64,000 nt of DNA from Rutidosis leptorrhynchoides. Its lineage: Eukaryota; Streptophyta; Magnoliopsida; Asterales; Asteraceae. The translations under genes and the position numbers were made by a program. Positions within the stretch are counted from its first letter, which is position 1. Every line of letters starts with the position of its first letter. Where the stretch lies: positions 545,670,001-545,734,000 of the forward strand of contig NC_092335.1 of the NCBI RefSeq assembly GCF_046630445.1. Direction: 5' to 3'. The notes below the pieces were generated by a model that was not told the origin of the DNA, did not search any database, and was given only the letters and a program-made list of their open reading frames with translations. Of this stretch, positions 48,169 to 61,274 are shown in pieces.

Positions 48169-50526
48169 AATGCACCAGCTATGTTCATGGACCTTATGAA
48201 CCGAGTGTGTGGACCATACCTTGACAAGTTTGTCATTGTTTTCATTGATGACATACTTATTTACTCAAAGAATGACCAAGAACACGGTGAACATTTGAGA
48301 AAGGTGTTAGAAGTATTGAGGAAGGAAGAATTGTACGCTAAGTTTTCAAAGTGTGCATTTTGGTTGGAAGAAGTTCAATTCCTCGGTCACATAGTGAACA
48401 AAGAAGGTATTAAGGTGGATCCGGCAAAGATAGAAACTGTTGAAAAGTGGGAAACCCCGAAAACTCCGAAACACATACGCCAGTTTTTAGGACTAGCTGG
48501 TTACTACAGAAGGTTCATCCAAGACTTTTCCAGAATAGCAAAACCCTTGACTGCATTAACGCATAAAGGGAAGAAATTTGAATGGAATGATGAACAAGAG
48601 AAAGCGTTTCAGTTATTGAAGAAAAAGCTAACTACGGCACCTATATTGTCATTGCCTGAAGGGAATGATGATTTTGTGATTTATTGTGACGCATCAAAGC
48701 AAGGTCTCGGTTGTGTATTAATGCAACGAACGAAGGTGATTGCTTATGCGTCTAGACAATTGAAGATTCACGAACAAAATTATACGACGCCTGATTTGGA
48801 ATTAGGCGCGGTTGTTTTTGCATTAAATACTTGGAGGCACTACTTATATGGGGTCAAAAGTATTATATATACCGACCACAAAAGTCTTCAACACATATTT
48901 AATCAGAAACAACTGAATATGAGGCAGCGTAGGTGGATTGAATTATTGAATGATTACGACTTTGAGATTCGTTACCACCCGGGGAAGGCAAATGTGGTAG
49001 CCGATGCCTTGAGCAGGAAGGACAGAGAACCCATTCGAGTAAAATCTATGAATATAATGATTCATAATAACCTTACTACTCAAATAAAGGAGACGCAACA
49101 AGGAGTTTTAAAAAAGGGAAATTTAAAGGATGAAATACCCAAAGGATCGGAGAAGCATCTTAATATTCGGGAAGACGGAACCCGGTATAGGGCTGAAAGG
49201 ATTTGGGTACCAAAATTTGGAGATATGAGAGAAATGGTACTTAGAGAAGCTCATAAAACCAGATACTCAATACATCCTGGAACGGGAAAGATGTACAAGG
49301 ATCTCAAGAAACATTTTTGGTGGCCGGGTATGAAAGCCGATGTTGCTAAATACGTAGGAGAATGTTTGACGTGTTCTAAGGTCAAAGCTGAGCATCAGAA
49401 ACCATCAGGTCTACTTCAACAACCCGAAATCCCGGAATGGAAATGGGAAAACATTACCATGGATTTCATCACTAAATTGCCAAGGACTGCAAGTGGTTTT
49501 GATACTATTTGGGTAATAGTTGATCGTCTTACCAAATCAGCACACTTCCTACCAATAAGAGAAGATGACAAGATGGAGAAGTTAGCACGACTGTATTTGA
49601 AGGAAGTCGTCTCCAGACATGGAATACCAATCTCTATTATCTCTGATAGGGATGGCAGATTTATTTCAAGATTCTGGCAGACATTACAGCAAGCATTAGG
49701 AACTCGTCTAGACATGAGTACTGCTTATCATCCACAAATTGATGGGCAGAGCGAAAGGACGATACAAACGCTTGAAGACATGCTACGAGCATGTGTTATT
49801 GATTTCGGAAACAGTTGGGATCGACATCTACCGTTAGCAGAATTTTCCTACAACAACAGCTACCATTCAAGCATTGAGATGGCGCCGTTTGAAGCACTTT
49901 ATGGTAGAAAGTGCAGGTCTCCGATTTGTTGGAATGAAGTGGGGGATAGACAGATTACGGGTCCGGAGATTATACAAGAAACTACTGAGAAGATCATCCA
50001 AATTCAACAACGGTTGAAAACCGCCCAAAGTCGACAAAAGAGCTACGCTGACATTAAAAGAAAAGATATAGAATTTGAAATTGGAGAGATGGTCATGCTT
50101 AAAGTTGCACCTTGGAAAGGCGTTGTTCTATTTGGTAAACGAGGGAAATTAAATCCAAGGTATATTGGACCATTCAAGATTATTGATCGTGTCGGACCAG
50201 TAGCTTACCGACTTGATTTACCTCAACAACTCGCGGCTGTACATAACACTTTCCACGTCTCGAATTTGAAGAAATGTTTTGCTAAAGAAGATCTCACTAT
50301 TCCGTTAGATGAAATCCAAATCAACGAAAAATTTCAATTCATCGAAGAACCCGTCGAAATAATGGATCGTGAGGTTAAAAGACTTAAGAAAAACAAGATA
50401 CCAATTGTTAAGGTTCGATGGAATGCTCGTAGAGGACCCGAGTTCACCTGGGAGCGTGAAGATCAGATGAAGAAGAAATACCCGCATCTATTTCCAGAAG
50501 ATTTGTCAACACCTTCAACAGCTTAA
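48169..50526 (+). pseudogene. Family A pol, part 2 (RT, RNase H, integrase, chromodomain-like tail)
   Basis: Continues the RT frame directly after the solo LTR ([13 protein letters not shown]), with the RT catalytic motif [11 protein letters not shown] at 48241. RNase [46 protein letters not shown]. Integrase: zinc-binding residues ([21 protein letters not shown]) and catalytic D, D, E ([30 protein letters not shown]). C-terminus: [14 protein letters not shown] and the chromodomain-like [12 protein letters not shown] to [18 protein letters not shown]. 785 codons with no stop. Apart from the nested LTR and the protease change, all enzymatic motifs appear intact. Confidence 0.92.
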
Positions 50527-50546
50527 AATTTCGGGACGAAATTTAT

Positions 50547-50561
50547 TTAACGGGTAGGTAC
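50547..50561 (+). other. Family A polypurine-like tract
   Basis: ttaacgggtaggtac ends exactly at the 3' LTR start and is unchanged in copy 1 (near 618-632). It is not a pure purine run, which is unusual, but its position is right. Confidence 0.7.
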
Positions 50562-53500
50562 TGTAGTGACCCGAAATTTTCCATGTTTATATATATTAAT
50601 TGAGATTGATATTTACATGATTAAATGTTTCCAACATGTTAAGCAATCAAACTTGTTAAGACATGATTAATTGAAATATGTTTCATATAGACAATTGACT
50701 ACCCAAGTTGACCGGTGATTCACGAACGTTAAAACTTGTAAAAACTATATGATGACATATATATGGATATATATATATATAGTTAACATGATACTATGAT
50801 AAGTAAACATATCATTAAGTATATTAACAATGAACTACATATGTAAAAACAAGACTACTAACTTAATGATTTTTAAACGAGACATATATGTAACGATTAT
50901 CGTTGTAAAGACATTTAATGTATATATATCATATTAAGAGATATTCATACATGATAATATCATGATAATATAATAATTTAAAATCTCATTTGATATTATA
51001 AACATTGGGTTAACAACATTTAACAAGATCGTTAACCTAAAGGTTTCAAAACAACACTTACATGTAACGACTAACGATGACTTAACGACTCAGTTAAAAT
51101 GTATATACATGTAGTGTTTTAATATGTATTTATACACTTTTGAAAGACTTCAATGCACTTATCAAAATACTTCTACTTAACAAAAATGCTTACAATTACA
51201 TCCTCGTTCAGTTTCATCAACAATTCTACTCGTATGCACCCGTATTCGTACTCGTACAATACACAGCTTTTAGATGTATGTACTATTGGTATATACACTC
51301 CAATGATCAGCTCTTAGCAGCCCATGTGAGTCACCTAACACATGTGGGAACCATCATTTGGAAACTAGCATGAAATATCTCATAAAATTACAAAAATATG
51401 AGTAATCATTCATGACTTATTTACATGAAAACAAAATTACATATCCTTTATATCTAATCCATACACCAACGACCAAAAACACCTACAAACACTTTCATTC
51501 TTCAATTTTCTTCATCTAATTGATCTCTCTCAAGTTCTATCTTCAAGTTCTAAGTGTTCTTCATATATTCTACAAGTTCTAGTTACATAAAATCAAGAAT
51601 ACTTTCAAGTTTGCTAGCTCACTTTCAATCTTGTAAGGTGATCATCCAACCTCAAGAAATCTTTGTTTCTTATAGTAGGTTATCATTCTAATATAAGGTA
51701 ATAATCATATTCAAACTTTGGTTCAATTTCTATAACTATAACAATCTTATTTCAAGTGATGATCTTACTTGAACTTGTTTTCGTGTCATGATTCTGCTTC
51801 AAGAACTTCGAGCCATCCAAGGATCCGTTGAAGCTAGATCCATTTTTCTCTTTTCCAGTAGGTTTATCTAAGGAACTTAAGGTAGTAATGATGTTCATAA
51901 CATCATTCGATTCATACATATAAAGCTATCTTATTCGAAGGTTTAAACTTGTAATCACTATAACATAGTTTAGTTAATTCTAAACTTGTTCGCAAACAAA
52001 AGTTAATCCTTCTAACTTGACTTTTAAAATCAACTAAACACATGTTCTATATCTATATGATATGCTAACTTAATGATTTAAAACCTGGAAACACGAAAAA
52101 CACCGTAAAACCGGATTTACACCGTCGTAGTAACACCGTGGGCTTTTTTGGGTTAGTTAATTAAAAACTATGATAAACTTTGATTTAAAAGTTGTTATTC
52201 TGAGAAAATTATTTTTATTATGAACATGAAACTATATCCAAAAATTATGGTTAAACTCAAAGTGGAAGTATGTTTTCTAAAATGGTTATCTAGACGTCGT
52301 TCTTTCGACTGAAATGACTACCTTTACAAAAACGACTTGTAACTTATTTTTCTGACTATAAACCTATACTTTTTCTGTTTAGATTCATAAAATAGAGTTC
52401 AATATGAAACCATAGAAATTTTATTCACTCAAAACGGATTTAAAATGAAGAAGTTATGGGTAAAACAAGATTGGATAATTTTTCTCATTTTAGCTACGTG
52501 AAAATTGGTAACAAATCTATTCCAACCATAACTTAATCAACTTGTATTGTATATTATGTAATCTTGAGATACCATAGACACGTATACAATGTTTCGACCT
52601 ATCATGTCGACACATCTATATATATTTCGGAACAACCATAGACACTCTATATGTGAATGTTGGAGTTAGCTATATAGGGTTGAGGTTGATTCCAAAATAT
52701 ATATAGTTTGAGTTGTGATCAATACTGAGATACGTATACACTGGGTCGTGGATTGATTCAAGATAATATTTATCGATTTATTTCTGTACATCTAACTGTG
52801 GACAACTAGTTGTAGGTTACTAACGAGGACAGCTGACTTAATAAACTTAAAACATCAAAATATATTAAAAGTGTTGTAAATATATTTTGAACATACTTTG
52901 ATATATATGTATATATTGTTATAGGTTCGTGAATCAACCAGTGGTCAAGTCTTACTTCCCGACGAAGTAAAAATCTGTGAAAGTGAGTTATAGTCCCACT
53001 TTTAAAATCTAATATTTTTGGGATGAGAATACATGCAGGTTTTATAAATGATTTACAAAATAGACACAAGTACGTGAAACTACATTCTATGGTTGAATTA
53101 TCGAAATCGAATATGCCCCTTTTTATTAAGTCTGGTAATCTAAGAATTATGGAACAGACACCCTAATTGACGCGAATCCTAAAGATAGATCTATTGGGCC
53201 TAACAAACCCCATCCAAAGTACCGGATGCTTTATTACTTCGAAATTTATATCATATCCGAAGGGTGTCCCGGAATGATGGGGATATTCTTATATATGCAT
53301 CTTGTTAATGTCGGTTACCAGGTGTTCACTATATGAATGATTTTTTATCTCTATGTATGGGATGTGTATTGAAATATGAAATCTTGTGGTCTATTGTTAC
53401 GATTTGATATATATAGGTTAAACCTATAACTCACCAACATTTTTGTTGACGTTTTAAGCATGTTTATTCTCAGGTGATTATTAAGAGCTTCCGCTGTCGC

Positions 53501-53817
53501 ATACTTAAATAAGGACGAGATTTGGAGTCCATGCTTGTATGATATTGTGTAAAAACTGCATTCAAGAAACTTATTTTGTTGTAACATATTTGTATTGTAA
53601 ACTATTATGTAATGGTCGTGTGTAAACAGGATATTTTAGATTATCATTATTTGATAATCTACGTAAAGCTTTTTAAACCTTTATTGATGAAATAAAGGTT
53701 ATGGTTTGTTTTAAAAATGAATGCAGTCTTTGAAAAACGTCTCATATAGAGGTCAAAACCTCGCAACGAAATCAATTAATATGGAACGTTTTTAATCAAT
53801 AAGAACGGGACATTTCA
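50562..53817 (+). repeat. Family A 3' LTR
   Basis: 3256 bp, the partner of 38272-41522. The 5-base length difference is partly a (TA) unit change near 50770. Substitutions are few and scattered (for example cttacagtagg versus cttatagtagg), so the pair is young. Confidence 0.95.
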
Positions 53818-56037
53818 GTCCAAACGGGTCCTCAACCTAAGTCAAATATCACTAAGTCAGTAAATCGTCCCAATAGGTTTAAAAATATGTAAATAAGGTC
53901 TTAAGGGTCATCATCATTCATCATTAAACAAAAGGTGTAAAGTAAGTTTCGTTCATGAAAGAAGTTTAAAACAAAGGCTGACTTCGGTCAGTCACCACGG
54001 CCTCAATACCTACTGAAATAAGGTGAGACCAGTGGTCATGGCTCCGTATTTGAGTCCTTTAGTTGTGGTAAAAATTACAGAAGCAAACTCGTCTTCGTTT
54101 GACCGTGGCGACGGTCTAAGTGCGAGTAGGTCAGAATTTTCAGCACAACGTTAAATGGACATAGTGACGATCGGAGGGCCATAAATCCTAAACCGTAACT
54201 CGGATTAAGACGAGTCCTATATGAAAAGTTATCTACTCGAACAGAGCTATCTGAAAATCATCTTTACAGTAGCCCAGGTCGTACAGGTCAGACACAAAAA
54301 CAGTAGAACAGTAGGGTCAGTAGGTTCCGGTGGTTCTTGGTGCTCGATGCTTATCATGGTTCTCATCCTTGATGCATATAGCTTCAAGTGTACAACTCGT
54401 TGATGTGTTTGCATCATTTTCACCAAGGTTTGACCATCATAACCCAAGTGTAAGTCTAAGACATGAAGCACAACTCACTTAAGTGTTGCAAGTGTTTTGA
54501 TGAACCAAAGTTACATCAAAGTCTTAGATTCGACACATACATGAAATGTAAAAGTAAAATTAACCAAGTTTTGACTATTATGACACAAGTGTAGGTCTAA
54601 GACATGTAGCACAACTCACTTAAGAGTTGTATGAAGTTTGATGAACTAAAGTTACATCAAGGTCTTAGATCTAACACATACATGAACTTTAAAACTAATA
54701 TTAAGTTACAACTTGAAAATAAACTTATAAAATCAAGATCTTAAGTTCTAGAACATAGTTCTTAGTTAGATCTTGAAGATCCTAGACCCAAAAGTCTAGA
54801 TCTAATATAAGTGTACCAAGTTATAATTAAAGAAAGCTTACTTACATGTTCTTGAACTTTCAATGTTAACTTTAGTTCAAGAAAGTATGAGATCAAGACT
54901 AACTTGTAATACTTGACCATTTAAACTAACAAACATGAAATTAAAGTGCATAATATAAAGAAACAAGCTAAGTAAACAAGTAACTAGTTCATGGGTTTTT
55001 CATACTTTAAAGATTCAAACCAAAGTTTGATCTTTAAGAATGTAAACTTTAAGTTTACAAACATGACTTACAAGTAATGATTCTACAACCATGAACTTAA
55101 AATCTTTTGACATATTATATGTAGAACATAACTAGAAAGTTAGTTCTTGTATGTTCTTGCTAATACAAGATAAAAAGAAGAATCAAACTAAAGAGTTTGG
55201 TTCTTAACAATATGTAAGTAAATAACAACAACAAAGTTCAAGTAAATTAAACAACAACCAAGTACAAGTAACAAACAACAAATGATGATGATATATGTGT
55301 TCATGGTCACGGTTTTGAACAAGAAAAGGAAAGGAGAAAAGCTCTTGTTACTTACAAGTATTAGAGAGAAAATGAGAGGGAAAGATGAGAGAAAAAGTTG
55401 CAAGTAAATGTGTGTTTGGAATGAATGAAGTGTGAAGGGTATTAGTGAGTAAGTAATAAGAAAAAAAAATGAAGCAAAACACTCCCCAAGGATGCTTATG
55501 GCCGACGGCCTGCATCAACAAAGAGGGAAGGGATTAAACCACTAGTCACTAGCATGTAAAGCTTAAAAGGTTGGTTAATATGGGTGCTTACATGGGGAAG
55601 GTGTGCAAGTAATATGTAACAAGATTCTTTAAGTGTTAACTAACTAGTTCATTTCAAAAGTAATACTTACATGTAAGAGTGGGCTAGTTAGTCCATTTAA
55701 AATGTAGGGTGGGCTTATAAGTCCACTTATATTAATAAAAGCCCAAGTTTCAAGTAGTTAACAAGTTAATCCAACTAAAGCCCAAGTAATTAACTAATAA
55801 CCATAGTTAATCAAAATGATTAATAAAATTTAATCATGAACGTAAATAATACTTGAAAATATTATTCGTGTAAGTTTCGTGTGTCACAAAGACGTTTCGG
55901 GCAATTAAAGTCAAGTACGGGCAATCATGGCAACATGTAAATGTAATAACATACATTTGTTTAATCACAAGTATTAATAATAATAATTATTACGTAGTAA
56001 TAATTAACGTTGGAAAATCCAGGGTCGTTACAAGTCG

Positions 56038-57995
56038 TCTTTAAAGTCGATTTCAAGAAGGCGTTCGATATTATTAGTTGGGATTTTTTTAATGGAGGTT
56101 ATGAAAAGTATGGGATTCCGTGACAAATGGAGAAAATGGATTTTAGCATTTCTTAAATCGGCTTCTATCTCCGTCTTGGTCAACGGGTCTCCGACAAAGG
56201 AATTTTCGTTAGAAAGGGGAATTCGCCAAGGAGATCCACTCTCTCCCTTCCTATTCATCTTAGCGGCCGAGGGGTTGAATATTATGGCTAAGGCGCCAAC
56301 GAAGAAGGGATGCTTCAAAGGGGTCGAGGTCGGTAATGATAAGGTATTATTATCGCATCTTCAATACGCGAATGATATGATTTTTATCGGGGAATGGAGT
56401 AAAGAAAATGTGTGTAATCTCCATAATCTTCTCAATTGCTTTGAACTTGCTTCCGGTTTGAAAGTCGATTTCCATAAGAGTTTTCTTTATGGCATTGGAG
56501 TTAAAGATGACGAGTTAAATTGATTGCTAACAAAATTGGTTGCAAAGTTGGGAGATTTCCTTTCACCTACCTCGAGGTCCCTATTGGCTCTAAAATGAAA
56601 AAACTAAAGGATTGAGAGGTTGTGATCAATAAAATCAAATCAAGGTTATCGGATTGGAAGATGCGAACGTTGTCGTTTGCAGGAAGAGTAACTCTTATTA
56701 AATTGGTCTTAAATAGTCTACCTTTGTAATACTTCTCGCTATTTCGTGCTCCCCATTGTGTGCTTAAATTATTAGAGAGTGTGAGGCGTGCGTTTTTTTT
56801 TTGGGGCGGGACGGATTCGGGTTGTAAAATTCCTTGGGTTAAATGGGCGGGTGTCATCTCACCTTACGGGCACGGGGGATTAAATTTTGGGTCACTAAAA
56901 AGTAAAAATTTGGCTTTATTGGGAAAATGTGGTGGAGGTTTAAACCGAAACCAACGCGCTTTGGGTGAAAATCATTTGTAGCATCTATGATTCGAACGGG
57001 GGTCTGGGCTCGGGGGTGATGGCTTTCGTTCTCCTTATTCTGGTACATGGTCTAATATTATTATGGCAGGGAGCTTTCTCGATAGCATTGGCATTACTTT
57101 TTCAGCTTCGATGTGTAAAACAGTGAGGGATGGGGCCTCTACAGCATTTTGGACAGATCTGTGGTTGGGGAGCAGCAACTTTTGCCAAAGATTTCCCAGA
57201 CTTTTCAAGCTTGAAAGACAACAAGACACTCGGGTTATGGATCGGGTGTGGGTAAACGGTAACTCAGGTTCGGCCACAACAAATTTCGACTGGGTCAGGG
57301 AACCAAATGGGTGTACAAAATCAGAACTAGATGCACTTGAAGAGTTGATAGCGTGTTACAAGTTCGACATAAGCAACCGGGACGAACGGAGGTGGACACT
57401 TGCATCTAACGGGCGGTTTACAGTCAAACAACTTTCTTTGGTTATCGACGAGCAACTTTTAGGAAGTCAATTTTCTTCACAAGAAACATTAAGAAACAAT
57501 CTCGTTCCAAAAAAATTGGAAATTTTCGCTTGGCGGGTTCGAAAAAAGAGGATTCAGGTTCGTACAGAGTTAGACAAAAGAGGTATCGACTTGCACTCCG
57601 TTAGGTGCCTCTTGTGCGACGACGACGTAGAAACGGTTGATCACTCTATTATATTTTGCTCTCACGCCATCGAGGTATGGAATCGGGTCTTTGGGTGGTG
57701 GGGACTTGGTAACTTCACAAACTTTAGCATCAATGAAATCCTTTTGGGTAAGGCTTCGGGTCACATGTCTCCACTTGGCGAAAAAATATGGCAAGTAATC
57801 GAATGGGTTAGTGTATACTTTATTTGGAAAAACCGCAACAACAAGATATTTCGAGGGAAATCGTGGATCGCTCCGATTGCTTTAAACGAAATTCAAACCA
57901 AGTCATTTGAGTGGATCTCTCAAAGAATTACCGGGAAGAAAATCGATTGGCTCACGTGGATAAGCAATCCAAACGTCTACTTTAGATTAGCATAA
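56038..57995 (+). pseudogene. L1-type LINE ORF2, part 2 (RT core to zinc-binding domain)
   Basis: Resumes the RT frame after the family D insertion (VVFKVDFKKAFDIISW). The conserved block GIRQGDPLSPFLFILAAEGLN is followed by the catalytic box reading YANDMIFIGEW, Asn where YADD is needed. Frameshifts occur near 56090 and 56520, and stops between 56520 and 57060. From 57063 a 310-codon open stretch holds the RT thumb remnant and the plant LINE zf-RVT domain (NGRFTVKQL, LVPKKLEIFAWRV, CLLCDDDVETVDHSIIFC). The element is inactive. Confidence 0.9.
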
Positions 57996-58166
57996 GTCGT
58001 GCATTCTACTTTGTGTGGTTGTTTGCCAACTCGCAAACTCCTTTTCTTGTAATAATGTAATCGTTGTACTGTTTCGAGTCTGGAAGTTGTGTTCGGCTGT
58101 TATGGTCACAACGTCACTGTATCACACTTTGATTTTGACTGATTAATATATATATAGCTTGCGTTT

Positions 58167-58208
<42 letters not shown>
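57996..58208 (+). other. LINE 3' untranslated region and poly(A) tail
   Basis: Non-coding sequence after the LINE stop, ending in about 41 consecutive A (58168-58208). This is the normal end of a LINE integrated by target-primed reverse transcription and shows that the 3' end is complete. Confidence 0.9.
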
Positions 58209-58260
<52 letters not shown>

Positions 58261-58366
58261 TAAAATAAAAAAACTTTTACTTAAAGTAGTCCTCAAATTT
58301 GCATATTATAAATTTAAAATCCAGTAATAAATTATAGATAAGAAAAAAAAAAAAAAAAAAAAAAAG
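58209..58366. repeat. (TAA)n tract and A-runs
   Basis: About 16 TAA units (58209-58257) follow the LINE tail, probably grown from it. A separate A-run lies at 58344-58366. The AT-rich DNA between this and 58520 holds no gene apart from the probable 3' end of the next gene. Confidence 0.9.
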
Positions 58367-58523
58367 AGATCATCGACAAAAGCTTTTTCTTTCCTTTCAA
58401 AGAGGTAGAAAACTTTAATTATAGGTAGACAATTTTAATTCGTACTAATAGGTAAACAACTCCCATTTTATGTTACAAATATCATAAATAAACATTTATT
58501 TCCTTTAATCAATCGCTGATTTC

Positions 58524-60802
58524 TCAATTAATAGTTGCTTTTGATCCTGCATAGTCAGCTGGTACAGGAAGATCAAGTTCCAAGCAAACAAAACGGACTA
58601 TATCTGCGGTCAAAGCACCTAGCGTCAACTTGTTTAGTGTAACAGAAATCGCAAACCTGTTGTTTATATCAGCATATCCTACTGATCCACCTAAACCCGT
58701 GTGACCAAACCCAATTACAGAACCATCATCGGTGTTAAACTTACGAAACCCGAGCCCAAACCTCCCATTTGGAATAATCAAATCCTTATAATCTCCACTT
58801 CCCAAAAATGCATCATGAATATTCAATTTCGTGTTGGTAAAGATTTTAAAATCCACGTCATCACAGGTGTCATCAATGGTTTTTGTGGAAGTAAAGGGAT
58901 GTGGAAGTGGGACCACACCACCATCCACGAGGGCAGCATAGAAGCGGGCCAGTGCTCGAGCAGAAAAGTACCCACTGGCAGCAGGTATTATGGCACGACG
59001 TAGATTGATTTCGTTAGCTAATGGAATACTTCTACTAAACTCATCGAACGTGAATGATGATGGCAAGAAAGGCGTGGGTGAACTGGCTACAGTCGTAATG
59101 AATTTTGGGACCATATCGAGCTCACTTGGATCCATAGTAACGGTTGCAACACGAGATTCCACACCTGAAACAAACATAAAAACACTTTTTTATTGTAATG
59201 TAGCAAGTAGTGTTATTTTAAATTATTATTAGTAAAAGTGAAGATATGTTTGATTTTTACCTGGCGGAATCCCTATATATAACTCGCCTTCGACATTAAG
59301 TGGACGAACAAACGCATCTTCTAGAATGTCCTGAAACTTCTTCCCCGATGCATGCTGCATACATTCAAAAACAGATCATCACAATAAAGGATAAGTTTTA
59401 AAGGGTGCCAGTATTGCTTATAGGCGCATTCAAGACACAAGTGATATCATACAAAACGTTTACAATATAAATATATATGGTGATATTATGTTTGACATTA
59501 ACATTTAACATGACCCCTAAAGATAAAAGAGCAATTTATAAAAGTGCAAACAGAATAGAATGGATGTGTAGTATGGAGTACCTCAATTATTCCACCACAT
59601 AACCAACCATATGATAAATAATGATACAACTGTTGATGACCAGGTTCAGTCTCGGGTGCCACCATACCAATGCGTTTTAGACACTCGTCCCAGTCACAAA
59701 TTGTTGTAGAATCTTTAGTAATGCCAGCGAGTGCATTGTGTAAACCCGATGTATGATTAAGTACATGATTAACCTACAAATATTTTGGATATAATACTAT
59801 TAGAAAATGCAATAATAACGTGACCAAATCGTCCCTGTAATCGACTCACCTAGAATAATATATATGTGCATGGGTCAGCAAAATAGGTAAAATAATATAG
59901 TGTTTCAAAACAGATCAGGTTAGGTTGAGATGATTTTTCCTCAAACATTTCTTACATTCATGAATGAATATTTACAAATATACTACCAATATATCCATGC
60001 ACAACAATGATAGCGTTTGACCATATTTGTTTCACATGTTACTACATATTTGACCCGCAAGTGATAAATATAACCCAAATAGACTTATTGAAAAATAAAC
60101 GGGTCGAAATTTCAACATGTAGCCCAATCTTAAGTAATTTTAGTCTACCTTACAATCTTGTGCTATTTTAGTCAATAATCTTCATTTAACCATAATGATG
60201 AAGGTACTGCAATAAAATAATAAAGACTGAAAATAAAAGCATCGGATCAGTAAAAACCTTGATTTGGTCTTTCCTATTGTTACCAAACTCCGGCCAAATG
60301 TTTGCAACGTAGTCATCCAGCTTCAGTTTCCTATGATGAAAACGGTCAATAAACTGACTTACACAAATAAAACAGACAGTTTTGACCCATAACCCAACGT
60401 GCCCATTTTGACACCTATAACTAGCATGAGAACATACCCTCTATCAGCAAGCCAATGAACCATTCCTGCTGTGACGCCCTTAGTCGAAGAGAAAACAGGA
60501 AATAAACTATCATTTTTTACAGGACGAGGATCATCTTTTCCTAAGACTCCAGCTGCAGTATCAATTATCACTTTCCCGTCTTTGTACGCACAAACCTAAC
60601 CATCACAACAACCAAATTTTGTTTAAACCGCTACCACAAAAACAATAATTAGAAACTGAAGAGATTATATATGAACCTGGATGCCAATGATTCGACCAGC
60701 AGTCCCTAACTCAACCAAGAAACGCCTTAGTTTCGCCTCAACATCAGACAGTATTGGACTGTCATACACCCAATTTGGACTCGAGGCCGGTCCGTAGTTC
60801 AT
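58524..60802 (-). CDS. Serine beta-lactamase-fold protein (class C / LACTB-like), six exons, 427 aa
   Basis: Exons on the minus strand: 60802-60677, 60595-60438, 60330-60258, 59773-59582, 59354-59261, 59164-58524. All introns are GT-AG and the phases join without a stop. The family (PF00144) has a catalytic Ser and Lys; here the S-x-x-K box is S78-S-T-K81 (FPVFSSTKGVTAGM). The YxN box appears as Y169-H-Y (LYHYLSYGWLCGGIIE), so its third residue differs. An H369-T-G box stands near the C-terminus (GFGHTGLGG). The best match I recall is the C-terminal half of plant ABC1-kinase/beta-lactamase proteins such as At5g24810; the kinase half is absent. No signal peptide is evident. Substrate unknown; in plants this is probably a serine hydrolase, not a resistance enzyme. 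Confidence 0.88.
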
Positions 60803-61260
60803 GTTGCTGCAACATAAACAAAACGTTGGTTAAATTGCTTGTTCCCTCACATGCTATGCGCGTGAGGTTAAAATGGTTATTCGAAAAATCCTTTTATTTA
60901 ATCTTCTCCTTTATACTATCTTATCAAGTAGGAACCATAAACCCTAGCTTACAAATTAAATCAATTTCTTTCTACACACCCTGAAAATCAAAATTTTCAC
61001 AAAACACGTGATAAAAAAAAACAAAATAAAAATGAATCGAAAATTAGGATCAAGTGACTACCTAATGACCAAAATCCGTATATTAATTTTGCAGCCATGG
61101 TGTATATAAATTTTGATGGTTGTATACCTATATCAATACCTGAATATTTGTCTGTGAAATTTCTTGGATGAAGCGGATCCGGATCAAAAATATGTCGTCG
61201 ACGAACGAAGTGTGTGTGAATTATATTATATTTCCGATGAAATTTAACTTCATTTTATTA
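60803..61260 (-). promoter_or_regulatory. Upstream region of the beta-lactamase-fold gene with a probable 5' UTR intron
   Basis: Four bases before the ATG lies a good acceptor (tttatgttgcag, ending 60807). A matching donor (attcag|gtattg) is at 61139-61140, giving a 333-base intron in the leader. The first exon would be untranslated, around 61141-61240. An alternative is that a longer N-terminus lies upstream, but I see no coding frame there. Confidence 0.5.
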
Positions 61261-61274
61261 TTAAGTCATTTACA

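Larger units (their letters stand above)
38272..53817 (+). mobile_element. Complete family A gypsy element carrying an F-box gene
   Basis: Perfect target duplication GTCCA (38267-38271, 53818-53822). Order: 5' LTR 38272-41522, primer binding site, acidic open frame 41732-42346, F-box gene 42485-43075, second polypurine-like motif, gag-pol from 43510 (interrupted at 45733-48163 by a solo LTR, resuming to 50526), polypurine tract, 3' LTR 50562-53817. It is 15.5 kb with the inner insertion. The protein order and the chromodomain-like tail fit a Tekay-type chromovirus. The two LTRs differ at only scattered positions, so the insertion is young. Confidence 0.95.
26172..56032 (-). mobile_element. 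Family D Ty3/gypsy element, minus strand, complete but nested
   Basis: Perfect target duplication AGTCG (26167-26171 and 56033-56037) inside the LINE RT frame. On the minus strand the order is 5' LTR (56032 to 37423, interrupted), primer binding site, extra open frame (37083-36208), gag-pol (35925-31489), polypurine tract, 3' LTR (31452 to 26172, interrupted). The order PR-RT-RNaseH-IN with a chromodomain-like C-terminus marks a chromovirus (Tekay-like). The inserted family A sequences account for about 18 kb of the span. Confidence 0.93.
37423..56032 (-). repeat. Family D 5' LTR, interrupted by the complete family A element
   Basis: Arms 37423-38271 and 53823-56032 together make about 3.06 kb; 38272-53822 is the inserted family A element plus one target-site copy. 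Plus-strand ends are TGTGATGCCCC and GTCGTTACA. It is nearly identical to the 3' LTR over the shared parts (differences such as ggccatggctccgtatatg versus ggtcatggctccgtatttg), so family D inserted fairly recently. Confidence 0.9.
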
